64,000 nucleotides of DNA from Micromonospora halotolerans (GCF_032108445.1 NZ_CP134876.1:1922001-1986000), one strand, 5' to 3'. Counted from the first letter of the stretch, positions 32,024 to 41,119 are shown. Made by a program: numbers and translations. The notes: generated by a model not told the origin, from the letters alone.

Positions 32024-32392
32024 ATGCTCAGCACCATCGCCTACGGGCTCGCCATCGTCCTCAGCCTCTTCTGTGTCCTCATCGGCGCCCGGTTCCTCCT
32101 GCAGCCCCAGGCCTCGGCCGCCGGCTACGGCGTTCCGGTCAAGCCGGACGAGGACCCCGCCTACCTCACGATCAAGGGCCTGCGCGACCTCAGCTACGGC
32201 CTGCTCGGCCTCGCGCTCATCGCCTTCACCAGCGCCGAGGCGGTCGCCTGGTACATGCTGATCGTCGCGATCAACCCGCTGGGCGACACCCTCATCGTGC
32301 TGCGCCACGGCAGGAAGGCCGTCGCCTTCGGCGTCCACTTCGCCACCGCCGTGGTCGTCCTGCTCAACGCCGTCCTGCTGTTCGCCCTCTGA
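32024..32392 (+). CDS. DUF4267 membrane protein
   Basis: A 122-aa protein with four predicted membrane helices and the DUF4267 signature GVPVKPDEDPAYLTIKGLRD between helices 1 and 2. Its function is unknown. The ATG at 32024 follows CGGAG; the upstream ATG in the frame lies within the operator region. It is first in a two-gene operon with the cupin gene and is divergent from its probable TetR repressor. Confidence 0.85.
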   Translation: MLSTIAYGLAIVLSLFCVLIGARFLLQPQASAAGYGVPVKPDEDPAYLTIKGLRDLSYGLLGLALIAFTSAEAVAWYMLIVAINPLGDTLIVLRHGRKAVAFGVHFATAVVVLLNAVLLFAL

Positions 32393-32420
32393 CCCACACC
32401 ACCACGACAGGAGTAGCGCG

Positions 32421-32915
32421 ATGTCCCTGATCACGCCCGACTTCGACCGGTCCGTCATCGTCCGCGACGCCGACGCCGAGGTGGTGGGGCGGGCCCCCAC
32501 CACGATCCGGCTGCTCGCCGACAGCAGCGCCACCGGCGGGGCGCTCTCCACCCAGCGGGTCACCCTGACCGACGGCGCGGACGGCGCCCGGCCGCACCAC
32601 CACGGCAACTCCGCCGAGCTGTTCTATCTCCTCGACGGCACCGCACAGCTGCTCTCCGGCGAGCAGGTCGTCACCGCCGAGCGCGGCGACCTGGTGATCG
32701 TGCCGCCGGGCGTGGCGCACGCGTTCGCCGCCGCCCCGGGCGAGAACGCCGACATCCTCATCGTCATCACCCCGGGCGTCGAACGGTTCGAGTACTTCCG
32801 CCACCTGGAGCGGATCGCCTACGGCAAGGTGCCGCCGGAGAGCCTGCTGGAGGTGCAGGAGCTCTACGACACGTACTTCCGGAGCAGTGACGCCTGGGAC
32901 GCCGCCCGTCGCTGA
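32421..32915 (+). CDS. Cupin domain protein
   Basis: A 164-aa beta-barrel protein. The metal-binding motif 1 is GARPHHHGNSAELFYLLDG (residues 54-72) and motif 2 is PPGVAHAF (near residue 95). It could be a small dioxygenase or isomerase, or a binding protein. It starts after ACAGGAG, 28 bases behind the DUF4267 gene, and so is probably controlled by the same TetR repressor. A strong terminator follows. Confidence 0.88.
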   Translation: MSLITPDFDRSVIVRDADAEVVGRAPTTIRLLADSSATGGALSTQRVTLTDGADGARPHHHGNSAELFYLLDGTAQLLSGEQVVTAERGDLVIVPPGVAHAFAAAPGENADILIVITPGVERFEYFRHLERIAYGKVPPESLLEVQELYDTYFRSSDAWDAARR

Positions 32916-32926
32916 CACCGACGACC

Positions 32927-32959
32927 GGACCCGCGACCGTCGACTTCGGTCGCGGGTCC
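32927..32959 (+). terminator. Terminator after the cupin gene
   Basis: GGACCCGCGACCG (32927-32939) and CGGTCGCGGGTCC (32947-32959) form a perfect 13-bp stem with a 7-base loop. Confidence 0.8.
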
Positions 32960-33010
32960 GTCGGCCGATGGCCGTTTCGGTGGTCCGGGCCAGCCAGGCA
33001 CGGTACGGCC

Positions 33011-34120
33011 ATGACAGCCAAGCGCCGCCGCCTTCCGCCCGCCATCGCGCTCCTGCTGCTCGCCCCCTGGGCCGCCGAGTGCTCCTGGGGCGGCTTCACG
33101 CTCGCCGGCATGCCGTTCGTGGTGCTCGTGCTCGCACCGATGTACGGGGGCGCCGCCCTGCTGATCCGCGAGACGGCCCGGCGCCTCTGCCTCGGCTGGC
33201 CGGGGATCGTGGCGCTCGCCGCCGCGTTCGGCGTGGTCCAGGCCGGCCTGGTCGACCAGTCGCTGTTCAACCCGGGTTTCCTCGCCGACACCGAGTTCGC
33301 CGACACCCAGCGCGTCGCCGAGGCGACGATGGTGCCCGGCCTCGGGTTCAGCGCCCGGCAGGCGGCCGACTACGTGGGCAACCACGTGGCGTTGAGCATC
33401 TGCGGGCCGATCGCGCTCGTCGAGTCGTACCTGGGTGCGGGCCGGCGGCTGCGGCCGTGGCTAAGCCGGCCGGGCCTGGTCGTGGTCGCCCTGCTCTGGC
33501 TGGGCGGCAGCCTGCTGGTCTTCGCCGACGACGGCGGCCGGAAGAACTTCCTGGCCGCTCCAGGACAGCTGGCGTTCGCCGCCGCGGTGGCCCTGGCGCT
33601 GATCGCCGCCGCCCTGCGCCACCGCCCGCGACCGGCCGCCTACGCCACCCCGCCGGCACCACACCGGCCGGCACCCGCCACGACCGTCGCCCCGCACCCG
33701 CCGCGCCCCCTCACCCCGAACAACCCGACCGCGCCAGACCAGCCGCAACCCGTCAGCTCGGCCGCACCGCGCCCGGTCTGGATCGGGCTCGTCGTGGCCG
33801 TCGCGTATGCCGGCGCGGGGCTGGTGCCGGCCTGGCCGGGCATCGCGCTCGCGCTGGCGCTGGCGGCCACCGCCGCCGTGCTGCTCGTGCGCTGGTCCCG
33901 CCGACCCGGCTGGGGACAGCGGCACGTGCTCGCCGCCGGCTCGGCCAGCCTGCTCGTCGCGGCCGCGTACGCGTACGGCGTGCCCACCTACGGCCCGGCG
34001 ACGCCGGCGGCGGCCATGGTGGGTGACGTGGCGATCAGCGTGATCCTCCTTGCCCTGGTCGGCGGCGCCGGGTGGCGGCTACGCGCGCCTGGGTCACGTG
34101 CTCACGCGCCCGCACGCTGA
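33011..34120 (+). CDS. Hypothetical multi-pass membrane protein
   Basis: A 369-aa protein with about eight hydrophobic segments and a Pro/Ala/Thr-rich loop in the middle (residues 215-255, between helices). I do not recognise a family. The ATG at 33011 is preceded by CACGGTACGGCC, a poor ribosome-binding site. It stands alone between terminators. The residues RETARRLCLGWPG and VDQSLFNPGFLAD look conserved in style but give no function. Confidence 0.7.
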   Translation: MTAKRRRLPPAIALLLLAPWAAECSWGGFTLAGMPFVVLVLAPMYGGAALLIRETARRLCLGWPGIVALAAAFGVVQAGLVDQSLFNPGFLADTEFADTQRVAEATMVPGLGFSARQAADYVGNHVALSICGPIALVESYLGAGRRLRPWLSRPGLVVVALLWLGGSLLVFADDGGRKNFLAAPGQLAFAAAVALALIAAALRHRPRPAAYATPPAPHRPAPATTVAPHPPRPLTPNNPTAPDQPQPVSSAAPRPVWIGLVVAVAYAGAGLVPAWPGIALALALAATAAVLLVRWSRRPGWGQRHVLAAGSASLLVAAAYAYGVPTYGPATPAAAMVGDVAISVILLALVGGAGWRLRAPGSRAHAPAR

Positions 34121-34134
34121 CGGGGACCAGAAGC

Positions 34135-34170
34135 AGAGCTGCCCGCGACCGTCGGGTCGCGGGCAACTCT
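34135..34170. terminator. Bidirectional terminator
   Basis: A 16-bp stem with a single wobble pair (AGAGCTGCCCGCGACC / GGTCGCGGGCAACTCT) closes on a GTCG loop. It lies between the convergent membrane-protein and putative anti-sigma genes. Confidence 0.8.
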
Positions 34171-34188
34171 GCGCCGGCGGCAGGCCGG

Positions 34189-35076
34189 CTACTTCTTGAC
34201 CTTGACGACGTCGGTCGGGCGCTTCACCGTCACCGTGACGCCGTAGTCGAAGAGTTCGAGCGTCGAGCTGAACGTGCCCTTGTCGAGCCGGCCCTTCTCC
34301 GTCGTCTGCCACGTGCCGGTGAGCGCCACCTTCGCGATCCGACCGTCGCCGTCCAACGTGACGTCACCCGAGGTGGTGGTCGACCCGATCCTGTCCGACG
34401 TCGTGTAGCCGAAGTGCAACGTGCCGTCGGGGTTCTCCGCGATGGTCGCTTTCGCGCTCTTGAGCGCCGTGAACAGGGCCGCCGGGTCGGGTGCCGCGGC
34501 GCCCAGGACGCTGTTCCCGTCGCCGTACAGGGACAGCCGGTCATATTTGCCCGGGTACTGGCCGTAGCGGCCGTACGTCTCGCCCGGCCCCTCCTTGTCG
34601 GCCGGCAGCTTGCCCCGCGGCGGTTCCGCGCCCTCGTACCGGGTGCCGTTGATCAGCAGCTCGGTCATGACCGAGTCGTCCTGCGCCACGCGGACGTACC
34701 CGGTGGCCGTCCTCGGGTCGAACGCCCCCTCGTACGTCAGCCCCTGCGGCCCCGAGTTGGTCAGCCGCAGCCGGTAGCTGATGTTCTCGCTGGCGGTGAC
34801 GGCCCCGACCAGCTTGATCGCCGGCGAGGCCGGCTCCGGCGGCGGCGCCTCGGCGGTGACGCCGGGACGGTCCGGCGCCGGCGCCGTCGCCACGGTCGCC
34901 GCGGTGGCGACGCCCAGCGCCAGCAGCGCGCACGTCGCACCGACCATCGTGGTCGTCCGGCGGCGGCGTGCCCGCCGGCCGCGTTCCAGCAGCGCACCCA
35001 CCGGGGGTACGGAGCCCGACTCGCCGTCGACGATGTCGTGCAGCCGGTTGGCGAGCCGCTCATCGAGCGTGTTCAT
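34189..35076 (-). CDS. Single-pass membrane protein, probable sigma-factor partner
   Basis: A 295-aa protein. Residues 1-40 are cytoplasmic (MNTLDERLANRLHDIVDGES and an Arg-rich stretch), a membrane helix follows near 43-66, and the rest is extracellular. The start lies six bases after the sigma gene stop, so they form an operon. The cytoplasmic part has the length and placement of an anti-sigma domain but lacks the zinc HxxxCxxC motif. Some SigE-family partners look like this. The role is inference. Confidence 0.7.
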   Translation of the reverse strand: MNTLDERLANRLHDIVDGESGSVPPVGALLERGRRARRRRTTTMVGATCALLALGVATAATVATAPAPDRPGVTAEAPPPEPASPAIKLVGAVTASENISYRLRLTNSGPQGLTYEGAFDPRTATGYVRVAQDDSVMTELLINGTRYEGAEPPRGKLPADKEGPGETYGRYGQYPGKYDRLSLYGDGNSVLGAAAPDPAALFTALKSAKATIAENPDGTLHFGYTTSDRIGSTTTSGDVTLDGDGRIAKVALTGTWQTTEKGRLDKGTFSSTLELFDYGVTVTVKRPTDVVKVKK

Positions 35077-35082
35077 GACTGA

Positions 35083-35601
35083 TCACCTGCTTACCGTGTG
35101 GGAGGGTTCGTCGAGAAAATGGCGAAGCTTGTCCAGCGCCCGGGCGTTCTGGCTCTTGACGGTGCCCACCGAGCAACCCAGCAGCCGGGCGACCTCGCGC
35201 TCGGTCAGGTCCTCGTAGTGGCGGAGCACCACCACGGCGCGCTGCTTCGCGGGTAGCGACATCAGCGCCCGGCGCAGGACGACGGCGTCGGGGCCGACGT
35301 CGCCGGACGGGGCGGCCCGCTCGGGGACGTCCGCGACGAGGCTCTCGCGGCGGCGCCGTCGCCAACCGGACGTGTGGTTGTTGACCAGGGCGCGGCGCAG
35401 ATAGGCGTGCGGGTCGTCGAGCCGGGACAGCCGCCGCCACCGCTCGTACACCTTGACCAGGCTGTCCTGGAGCAGTTCCTCGGCCCGCCACCGGTCGCCG
35501 GCCAGCAGCATGGCCAGCCGGATATGGCGCTGCCAGGCCACCTCGACGAAGGCGACGTACGACCGGTCCGCCGCGGACAGTGGTTGCGTTTGGTCGGTCA
35601 C
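35083..35601 (-). CDS. SigE-family ECF RNA polymerase sigma factor
   Basis: A 172-aa extracytoplasmic-function sigma factor of the actinobacterial SigE family (TIGR02983-like). Region 2 spans residues 25-75 (AMLLAGDRWRAEELLQDSLV, DPHAYLRRALVNNHTS); region 4 spans 110-160 (LPAKQRAVVVLRHYEDLTER, then EVARLLGCSVGTVKSQNARA). The GTG start lies only six bases after a promoter-like -10, suggesting a leaderless message. It probably controls itself and the membrane protein behind it. Confidence 0.92.
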   Translation of the reverse strand: MTDQTQPLSAADRSYVAFVEVAWQRHIRLAMLLAGDRWRAEELLQDSLVKVYERWRRLSRLDDPHAYLRRALVNNHTSGWRRRRRESLVADVPERAAPSGDVGPDAVVLRRALMSLPAKQRAVVVLRHYEDLTEREVARLLGCSVGTVKSQNARALDKLRHFLDEPSHTVSR

Positions 35602-35606
35602 GCCCC

Positions 35607-35638
35607 TAACACGTGGCGGTGGCCCAGAAGGTTGTCAC
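35607..35638 (-). promoter_or_regulatory. Predicted ECF promoter of the sigma operon
   Basis: Read on the minus strand, GTGACAACC (35630-35638) is followed after about 17 bases by CGTGTTA (35607-35613). The GTG start codon lies 5 bases further on. The spacing and AAC/CGT elements fit an autoregulated ECF promoter; this is a prediction from position and pattern. Confidence 0.5.
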
Positions 35639-35730
35639 GGGCGCCCTTCGTCGGTTGTTCACGTCTGCGCAAGCTGCTGCTCCCCCCGGGGTGCCAGCCT
35701 CCGTCGGGGCACGACCTACGGAGGAAGTCC

Positions 35731-38028
35731 TTGACAGTGAGAAGAGCACTCATCGCCGCCGGCGTGGCGGTCGCCGGCCTGGCCGTCGTCACCCCGGCGT
35801 CGGCCGGCGGGCACCACCCGGGCGGGCCGGTCGCCTTCGACCGGGTCGCCGCGTACCCGGTCTTCCAGAACCGGCCGGCCGGCGAGGACCCCGCGTCCCC
35901 GACCGTCGCCGAGATCTCGGCGGTCAGCCCGGACGGCCGCACCCTGGTCTACACCGACGCGCTGGCGCGCCGGATCGGCTTCCTCGACATCTCGCGGGCC
36001 GACCAGCCCCGCGGCCTCGGCACCCTCTCGCTGGCCCAGCTCGGCGACGCCGAGGACGAGCCCACCTCGGTGGCCGTGGTCGGCCGGTACGTGCTGGTCG
36101 TGGTCAACACCAGCCGCGGCTACACCGAGCCGTCCGGCCGGCTGGACGTGATCGAGCTGGCCACCCGTACCCGGGTCCGCAGCCTCGACCTCGGCGGACA
36201 GCCCGACTCGATCGCCATCAGCAAGGACCAGCGCTACGCCGCCATCGCCATCGAGAATGAGCGCGACGAGGAGGCCACCCCGCCCGGCGGCGAGGCGGGC
36301 GACCTGCCCCAGCTCCCCGGCGGTTTCGTGCAGATCGTCGACCTGGCCGGCGCCGCGCCGGCCGGCTGGCGGCTGCGGCCGGTGCCGCTGACCGGCCCGG
36401 GCGGCACCGCGCTGCCCGCCCTGGTCCAGGCCGGGCTCGCCGCGCCGACCGACCCCGAGCCGGAGTACGTCTCGATCAACGGCCGCAACCAGCTGGCCGT
36501 GACCCTCCAGGAGAACAACGGCGTCGCCCTCGTCGACCTGCCCACCGGACGGATCACCAAGGTCTTCTCGGCGGGTACCGCGACGGTGCGCGGGATCGAC
36601 ACGGTCAAGGACGGCACCATCGACCTGACCGGCGGCATCACCGACGTGCCGCGCGAGCCGGACGCGGTGGCCTGGACCGACGACCGGTACCTGGCGACGG
36701 CCAACGAGGGCGACTGGCGGGGCGGCACCCGCGGCTGGTCGGTCTTCGACAGCCGCACGGGCGCGGTCGCCTGGGACGCCGGCAACACCTTCGAGCGGCT
36801 CGCCGTCACCTACGGGCTGCACAACGAGGACCGGGCCGGCAAGAAGGGCACCGAGCCGGAGGGCGTGGCCGTCGCCGAGTACGACGATGTCCGCTACGCG
36901 TTCGTCGGGTCGGAGCGGAGCAACTTCGTCGCCGTCTACGACCTGAGCAACCCCACGAAGCCGGTGTTCCGGCAGGTGCTGCCCACCACCAACGGGCCGG
37001 AGGGGCTGCTGCCCATCCCGTCCCGCGGGCTGCTCGCCGTCTCCAGCGAGGAGGACGAAGCCTCGGTGGGCGTGCGCGCCTCGGTCTCGCTCTTCCGGCT
37101 CGGCCAGGGCACGCCCGGCTTCCCGAGCATCGTCTCCGCCACCGGGGCGGGCGGCGCGCCGATCGGCTGGGGCGCGCTCGGCGCGCTGAGCGCGGTGCCC
37201 GGCGAGCCGCACCAGCTCTACAGCGTCACCGACGCGGCGTACGCGCAGACCCGGATCCTGACCGTCGACGCGCAGCGCGCCCCGGCCGTGGTCACCGCCG
37301 CGCTGCCCGTACGGGACGCCGCCGGCCAGCCGGTCGGCTACGACGCCGAGGGCATCTTCGCCCGCCCGCAGGGCGGTTTCTGGCTCGCCGTCGAGGGCGC
37401 CAAGGGACCGGAGAACAAGCTGATCCGGCTGGACGCCGCCGGGGTGACCCGGCAGGTCGTACCGCTGCCCGCCGAGGTGGCCGCCGGCCTGGGCAAGCAG
37501 GGCCTGGAAGGCGTCACGGCCAGCACCGACCGGCACGGCCGGGAGGTCGTCTGGGTGGCCGTGCAGCGCGAGCTGTCCACCGACCCGGCCGGGACCGTCC
37601 GGCTGGGCCGGTACGACGTCGCGGCCGGCACCTGGAGCTGGTTCGGCTACCGGCTGAACGGCACCACCGTTCCGGGTGACTGGATCGGCCTCTCCGAGAT
37701 CACCGTGGTCGGTGACCGGCTCGCCGTGATCGAGCGGGACAAGCTGAACGGCCCGGCCGCCGCCCTGAAGCGGGTCTACACCGTGCCGCTGCCCGACGCG
37801 GCCGCCGCGCCCGGCACGCTCCCCGTGCTGCCGAAGACCCTCGCCGTCGACGTGCTGCCGGCGCTGCTCGCCACGCACGGCTGGACCCAGGAGAAGCTGG
37901 AGGGCCTGACCGTGGCCGGCGACGGCCAGGTGTACGCGATCACCGACAACGACGCGGTTCAGGACGCCACCGGCGAGACGGTGTTCCTGCGGCTCGGCAC
38001 CAGCCGGCAGGTCTTCGGCCGCCGCTGA
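35731..38028 (+). CDS. Secreted phytase-like esterase, beta-propeller
   Basis: A 765-aa exported protein of the esterase-like-activity-of-phytase family. A signal peptide (LIAAGVAVAGLAVVTPASAG) leads into two long beta-propeller-like regions with repeated D-x-x-x-SPDGRTL and GLEGVTxS motifs; the C-terminal half has the phytase-like GYDAEGIFARPQGGFWLAVEG. I use the TTG at 35731 because GGAGGAAGTCC lies six bases upstream; a GTG at 35737 is the alternative. It may hydrolyse extracellular phosphoesters. It is divergent from the sigma factor. Confidence 0.85.
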   Translation: MTVRRALIAAGVAVAGLAVVTPASAGGHHPGGPVAFDRVAAYPVFQNRPAGEDPASPTVAEISAVSPDGRTLVYTDALARRIGFLDISRADQPRGLGTLSLAQLGDAEDEPTSVAVVGRYVLVVVNTSRGYTEPSGRLDVIELATRTRVRSLDLGGQPDSIAISKDQRYAAIAIENERDEEATPPGGEAGDLPQLPGGFVQIVDLAGAAPAGWRLRPVPLTGPGGTALPALVQAGLAAPTDPEPEYVSINGRNQLAVTLQENNGVALVDLPTGRITKVFSAGTATVRGIDTVKDGTIDLTGGITDVPREPDAVAWTDDRYLATANEGDWRGGTRGWSVFDSRTGAVAWDAGNTFERLAVTYGLHNEDRAGKKGTEPEGVAVAEYDDVRYAFVGSERSNFVAVYDLSNPTKPVFRQVLPTTNGPEGLLPIPSRGLLAVSSEEDEASVGVRASVSLFRLGQGTPGFPSIVSATGAGGAPIGWGALGALSAVPGEPHQLYSVTDAAYAQTRILTVDAQRAPAVVTAALPVRDAAGQPVGYDAEGIFARPQGGFWLAVEGAKGPENKLIRLDAAGVTRQVVPLPAEVAAGLGKQGLEGVTASTDRHGREVVWVAVQRELSTDPAGTVRLGRYDVAAGTWSWFGYRLNGTTVPGDWIGLSEITVVGDRLAVIERDKLNGPAAALKRVYTVPLPDAAAAPGTLPVLPKTLAVDVLPALLATHGWTQEKLEGLTVAGDGQVYAITDNDAVQDATGETVFLRLGTSRQVFGRR

Positions 38029-38032
38029 GGTG

Positions 38033-38082
38033 AAGGAGGGGCCCCTTGTTAACACCCGTCTGTTAACAGGGGGCCCCTCCTT
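38033..38082. repeat. 22-bp palindrome between convergent genes
   Basis: A 22-base arm at 38033-38054 pairs with 38061-38082 at 21 of 22 positions (core AAGGAGGGGCCCC and TGTTAACA). It lies exactly between the phytase-like and LigD-polymerase stops. Its strength suggests a bidirectional terminator, and a related element lies at 41066. Confidence 0.88.
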
Positions 38083-38092
38083 ACACACCGGG

Positions 38093-39007
38093 TCAGCGCA
38101 GCGGCAGCTCGGGGCCGCCCTCCAGGAGGGGAGCCAGCAGGTCGCCCTGCTTCTCCACCCGCTTCAGCACCTCGGTGGCCGTGTACGGCTTCGTCGACGG
38201 CCGCTTGCCGGCCGCGCCCGCCTCGACCTCGTCCCAGGTCAGCGGGGTGGACGCCGAGGGCACGTCCTGGGCGCGCAGCGAGTACGGCGCCACCGTCGTC
38301 TTGGCCGCGTTGTTCTGGCTCCAGTCGATGAAGACCTTCCCGGGGCGCAGGTTCTTCGCCATCTTCGAGACGATCTGCTTCGGCTGCTCCTTCTCCAGCT
38401 CCTGCGCGATCCGCTTCGCATACGCCGACACGTCGTCGGCATCCTGCGTGCCCGCGATCGGGCAGCAGAGCTGCATGCCCTTCTTCCCCGACGTCTTCGG
38501 GTACGACTCGATGCCGTCGGCGGCCAGCCGGTCCCGCATGAGCAGCGCCACCTGGCAGCACTGCCGCAGCGCGGCCGGGGCGCCCGGGTCCAGGTCGACC
38601 ACCATCATGTCCGGGTGCTCGCCGACCTTCCACTGCGGCGTGTGCAGCTCCAGGGCGGCGAGGTTGGCCAGCCAGACCAGCGTGGGCAGATCGTCGGCCA
38701 CCACGTAGTCGATGGTCTCCCGCCCCTTGCTCGATCCCGGGGCCGGCAGGTTCTCGGTGCGTACCCAGTCGGGGGTGGCGGCGGGCGCGTTCTTCTCGAA
38801 GAACGAGCCGCCGTCGACGCCGTTGGGGTAGCGGATCCGGGTCAGCGCCCGGTCGCGCAGGTGCGGCAGCAGCACCGGGGCGATCCGGGTGTAGTAGTCG
38901 ATCACCTCGCCCTTGGTGAAGCCGGCCTTCGGGTAGAGCACCTTGTCCAGGTTGGACAGCTCCAGCGCGCGGCCCTCCACGTCCACCTTGAAGCGGTCAG
39001 CTGGCAT
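38093..39007 (-). CDS. LigD-type primase/polymerase (non-homologous end joining)
   Basis: Fills gaps and extends ends during NHEJ. The 304-aa product is a stand-alone LigD polymerase domain of the archaeo-eukaryotic primase fold. It has NLDKVLYPKAGFTKGEV near residue 20, the metal-binding VVDLDPG near residue 137, the HTPQWK loop and KTSGKKGMQL near residue 172. It overlaps the ligase gene by 11 bases, so the two are co-translated, and both are divergent from Ku. Confidence 0.94.
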   Translation of the reverse strand: MPADRFKVDVEGRALELSNLDKVLYPKAGFTKGEVIDYYTRIAPVLLPHLRDRALTRIRYPNGVDGGSFFEKNAPAATPDWVRTENLPAPGSSKGRETIDYVVADDLPTLVWLANLAALELHTPQWKVGEHPDMMVVDLDPGAPAALRQCCQVALLMRDRLAADGIESYPKTSGKKGMQLCCPIAGTQDADDVSAYAKRIAQELEKEQPKQIVSKMAKNLRPGKVFIDWSQNNAAKTTVAPYSLRAQDVPSASTPLTWDEVEAGAAGKRPSTKPYTATEVLKRVEKQGDLLAPLLEGGPELPLR

Positions 39008-39983
39008 CGTCGACCTCCTCGGCAGGCTTGTCCGGGCGCAGGCGCAGGATCCGAGGGAAGCGCAGCCGGCCGTCCGGCGTGCGCTGGCCGTACTTGACCT
39101 CCACCACGACCTGGGGACTTACCCAGATGGCGCCGCGGGCATCCTCGCGGGGCACGTCCCCGCTGAACGGGGATCCGGCGGCGCGCAGCGGTTCCAGCTC
39201 GCGCAGCAGCTCACGCTCGATCGCCGCGCCGATCCCGCCGCCCACCCGGCCCCGGTAGACGAGCCGCCCGTCCGGGCCGGGCACCCCGACCAGCAGGCCG
39301 CCGATCTTCCGCGCGCCGGGCCGCCAGCCGCCGACCACGAAGTCGCCGGTGACCTCCAGCTTGACCTTCACCCAGTCCGGCGAGCGCACCCCCGGCCGGT
39401 AGACCGCGTCGACCCGCTTGGCCATCACCCCCTCCAGGCCGTGCTCGCCGGCCGCCGCGTAGGTGGCCGGCCCGTCGGCGAAGACCGGCGGCACCGCCCA
39501 CCGGGTGGCCCCGAGCCCCAGGGACTCCAGGGCGGCGCGCCGCTCCCGGTAGGGCCGGCCGGTCAGGTCCGCGCCGCGCAGCCGGAGCACGTCGAAGATC
39601 ATGTACGTGACGGGGACGGTCGCCGCGAGCCGCGCGGCCTTGACCGCGTTGCGGACGTGCATCCGCTCGGCGAGCGCGGTGAACGAGGGCTGGCCGTCGG
39701 TGAACAGCACCACCTCGCCGTCCAGCAGTGCGTCGTCGACCTGCTCGGCCAGGGGGATCAGCTCCGGGTACGCCGTGGTGATCTCGACGCCGGAGCGGGC
39801 GTACAGGTGCTGGTGGCCGCGGCTGATGTCGGCGAGCGCGCGGACCCCGTCCCACTTGAACTCGTACGCCCAGCCGTCACCGGCCGGGAGCTGCCCGGTC
39901 ATCGCGAGCATCGGCTTCAACGGCGCGCCGGGCACCTCATGACTGTAGTTGCGTGCGGAAGCGCGTGCGTCCCGTTCGATCAT
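38997..39983 (-). CDS. ATP-dependent DNA ligase (LigC/LigD ligase type)
   Basis: Seals strand breaks in NHEJ. The 328-aa product has the nucleotidyltransferase active site EFKWDGVRA (Lys near 44), the DGEVVLF motif III near residue 90, EGVMAKR motif IV and DWVKVKL motif V, followed by an OB-fold (VEVKYGQRTPDGRLRFPRIL). The ATG at 39983 lacks a clear ribosome-binding site; a GTG at the VPGAPLKP region is possible. It shares a 37-base promoter gap with ku. Confidence 0.93.
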   Translation of the reverse strand: MIERDARASARNYSHEVPGAPLKPMLAMTGQLPAGDGWAYEFKWDGVRALADISRGHQHLYARSGVEITTAYPELIPLAEQVDDALLDGEVVLFTDGQPSFTALAERMHVRNAVKAARLAATVPVTYMIFDVLRLRGADLTGRPYRERRAALESLGLGATRWAVPPVFADGPATYAAAGEHGLEGVMAKRVDAVYRPGVRSPDWVKVKLEVTGDFVVGGWRPGARKIGGLLVGVPGPDGRLVYRGRVGGGIGAAIERELLRELEPLRAAGSPFSGDVPREDARGAIWVSPQVVVEVKYGQRTPDGRLRFPRILRLRPDKPAEEVDDAS

Positions 39984-40020
39984 TTGCGATTCTGGTCAGA
40001 ACCGGGGAGAGGAGCGCGTC

Positions 40021-41058
40021 ATGCGGGCGATCTGGAAAGGAGCGGTGTCGTTCGGCCTGGTGTCGATCGGAGTGAAGGTCTACTCGGCCACCGAGGAGAA
40101 GGACATCCGCTTCCATCAGGTGCACCGCGAGGACGGCGGCCGCATCCGGTACAAGCGCACCTGCTCGGTCTGCGGCGAGGAGGTGACCTACGACGACATC
40201 GCCAAGGGCTACGACATCGGCGGCGGCGAGATGGTCATCCTCACCGACGAGGACTTCGCCGAGCTGCCGCTGACCACCTCGCACGCCATCGACGTGCTGG
40301 AGTTCGTGCCGGCCGAGCAGGTCGACCCGATCCTCTACAACAAGGCGTACTTCCTGGAGCCCGAGGGCTCGGCCACCAAGCCGTACGTGCTGCTGCGCGA
40401 CGCGCTCGCCGACTCGGAGCGGGTGGCGATCGTCAAGGTGGCGCTGCGCCAGCGCGAGCAGCTCGCCACCCTGCGGGTCCGCGAGGGCGTGCTGCTGCTC
40501 AACACCATGCTGTGGCCGGACGAGGTGCGTCAGCCCGACTTCGGTTTCCTCGACGAGGACCTCAAGGTACGGCCGCCGGAGCTGGCGATGGCCAGTTCGC
40601 TGATCGACTCGATGGCCGGCGAGTTCGAGCCGGACGCCTTCACCGACGACTACCGGGCGGCGCTGCAGGAGGTCATCGACGCGAAGGTCGAGGGCCGCGA
40701 GGTGGTCCAGCCGGAGGAGGAAGAGGCCGCGCCGGCCGCCGCCGTGGACCTGATGGCCGCCCTGAAGGCGTCGGTCGAGCGGGCCCGGGCGGCCCGGGGC
40801 GAGGCCCCGGAGGGCGGGGCGGGCGAGCCGACGCCGATCTCGGCGGCGCGCTCGGCGCAGAAGGCGGCCAAGGCCACGAAGGCGCCGGCGAAGAAGGCGG
40901 CCGAGAAGAAGGCCACGGCGAAGAAGGCGCCCACCAAGAAGGCGGCCGAGAAGAAGGCCGAGCCGGCCAAGAAGACCGCCGCCAAGAAGACCCCGGCGAA
41001 GAAGGCACCCGCCAAGAAGGCGGCCGAAAAGAAGGCCGCCCCCCGCAAAACCGCCTGA
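40021..41058 (+). CDS. ku: Ku protein with lysine/alanine-rich C-terminal tail
   Basis: A homodimeric DNA-end-binding protein that recruits the NHEJ ligase. The 345-aa product starts MRAIWKGAVSFGLVSIGVKV and has the CSVCGEEV cysteines and the bacterial Ku core to about residue 240. Then comes a tail (residues about 275-345) of PAKKA/EKKA repeats like histone H1, as in extended actinobacterial Ku proteins; it likely adds non-specific DNA binding. GGGAGAGGAG precedes the ATG. Confidence 0.95.
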   Translation: MRAIWKGAVSFGLVSIGVKVYSATEEKDIRFHQVHREDGGRIRYKRTCSVCGEEVTYDDIAKGYDIGGGEMVILTDEDFAELPLTTSHAIDVLEFVPAEQVDPILYNKAYFLEPEGSATKPYVLLRDALADSERVAIVKVALRQREQLATLRVREGVLLLNTMLWPDEVRQPDFGFLDEDLKVRPPELAMASSLIDSMAGEFEPDAFTDDYRAALQEVIDAKVEGREVVQPEEEEAAPAAAVDLMAALKASVERARAARGEAPEGGAGEPTPISAARSAQKAAKATKAPAKKAAEKKATAKKAPTKKAAEKKAEPAKKTAAKKTPAKKAPAKKAAEKKAAPRKTA

Positions 41059-41065
41059 CCCGGTT

Positions 41066-41113
41066 AGGAGGGGCCCCCTCCTCTACCGGAGGCGTTAAGA
41101 AGGGGCCCTTCCT
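41066..41113. repeat. GGGGCCCC palindrome of the same class
   Basis: AGGAGGGGCCCC (41066-41077) pairs with GGGGCCCTTCCT (41102-41113) at 11 of 12 positions. As at 38033, it sits between two convergent genes and shares the AGGAGGGGCCCC core and a GTTAA in the loop. Confidence 0.75.
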
Positions 41114-41119
41114 TGCACG

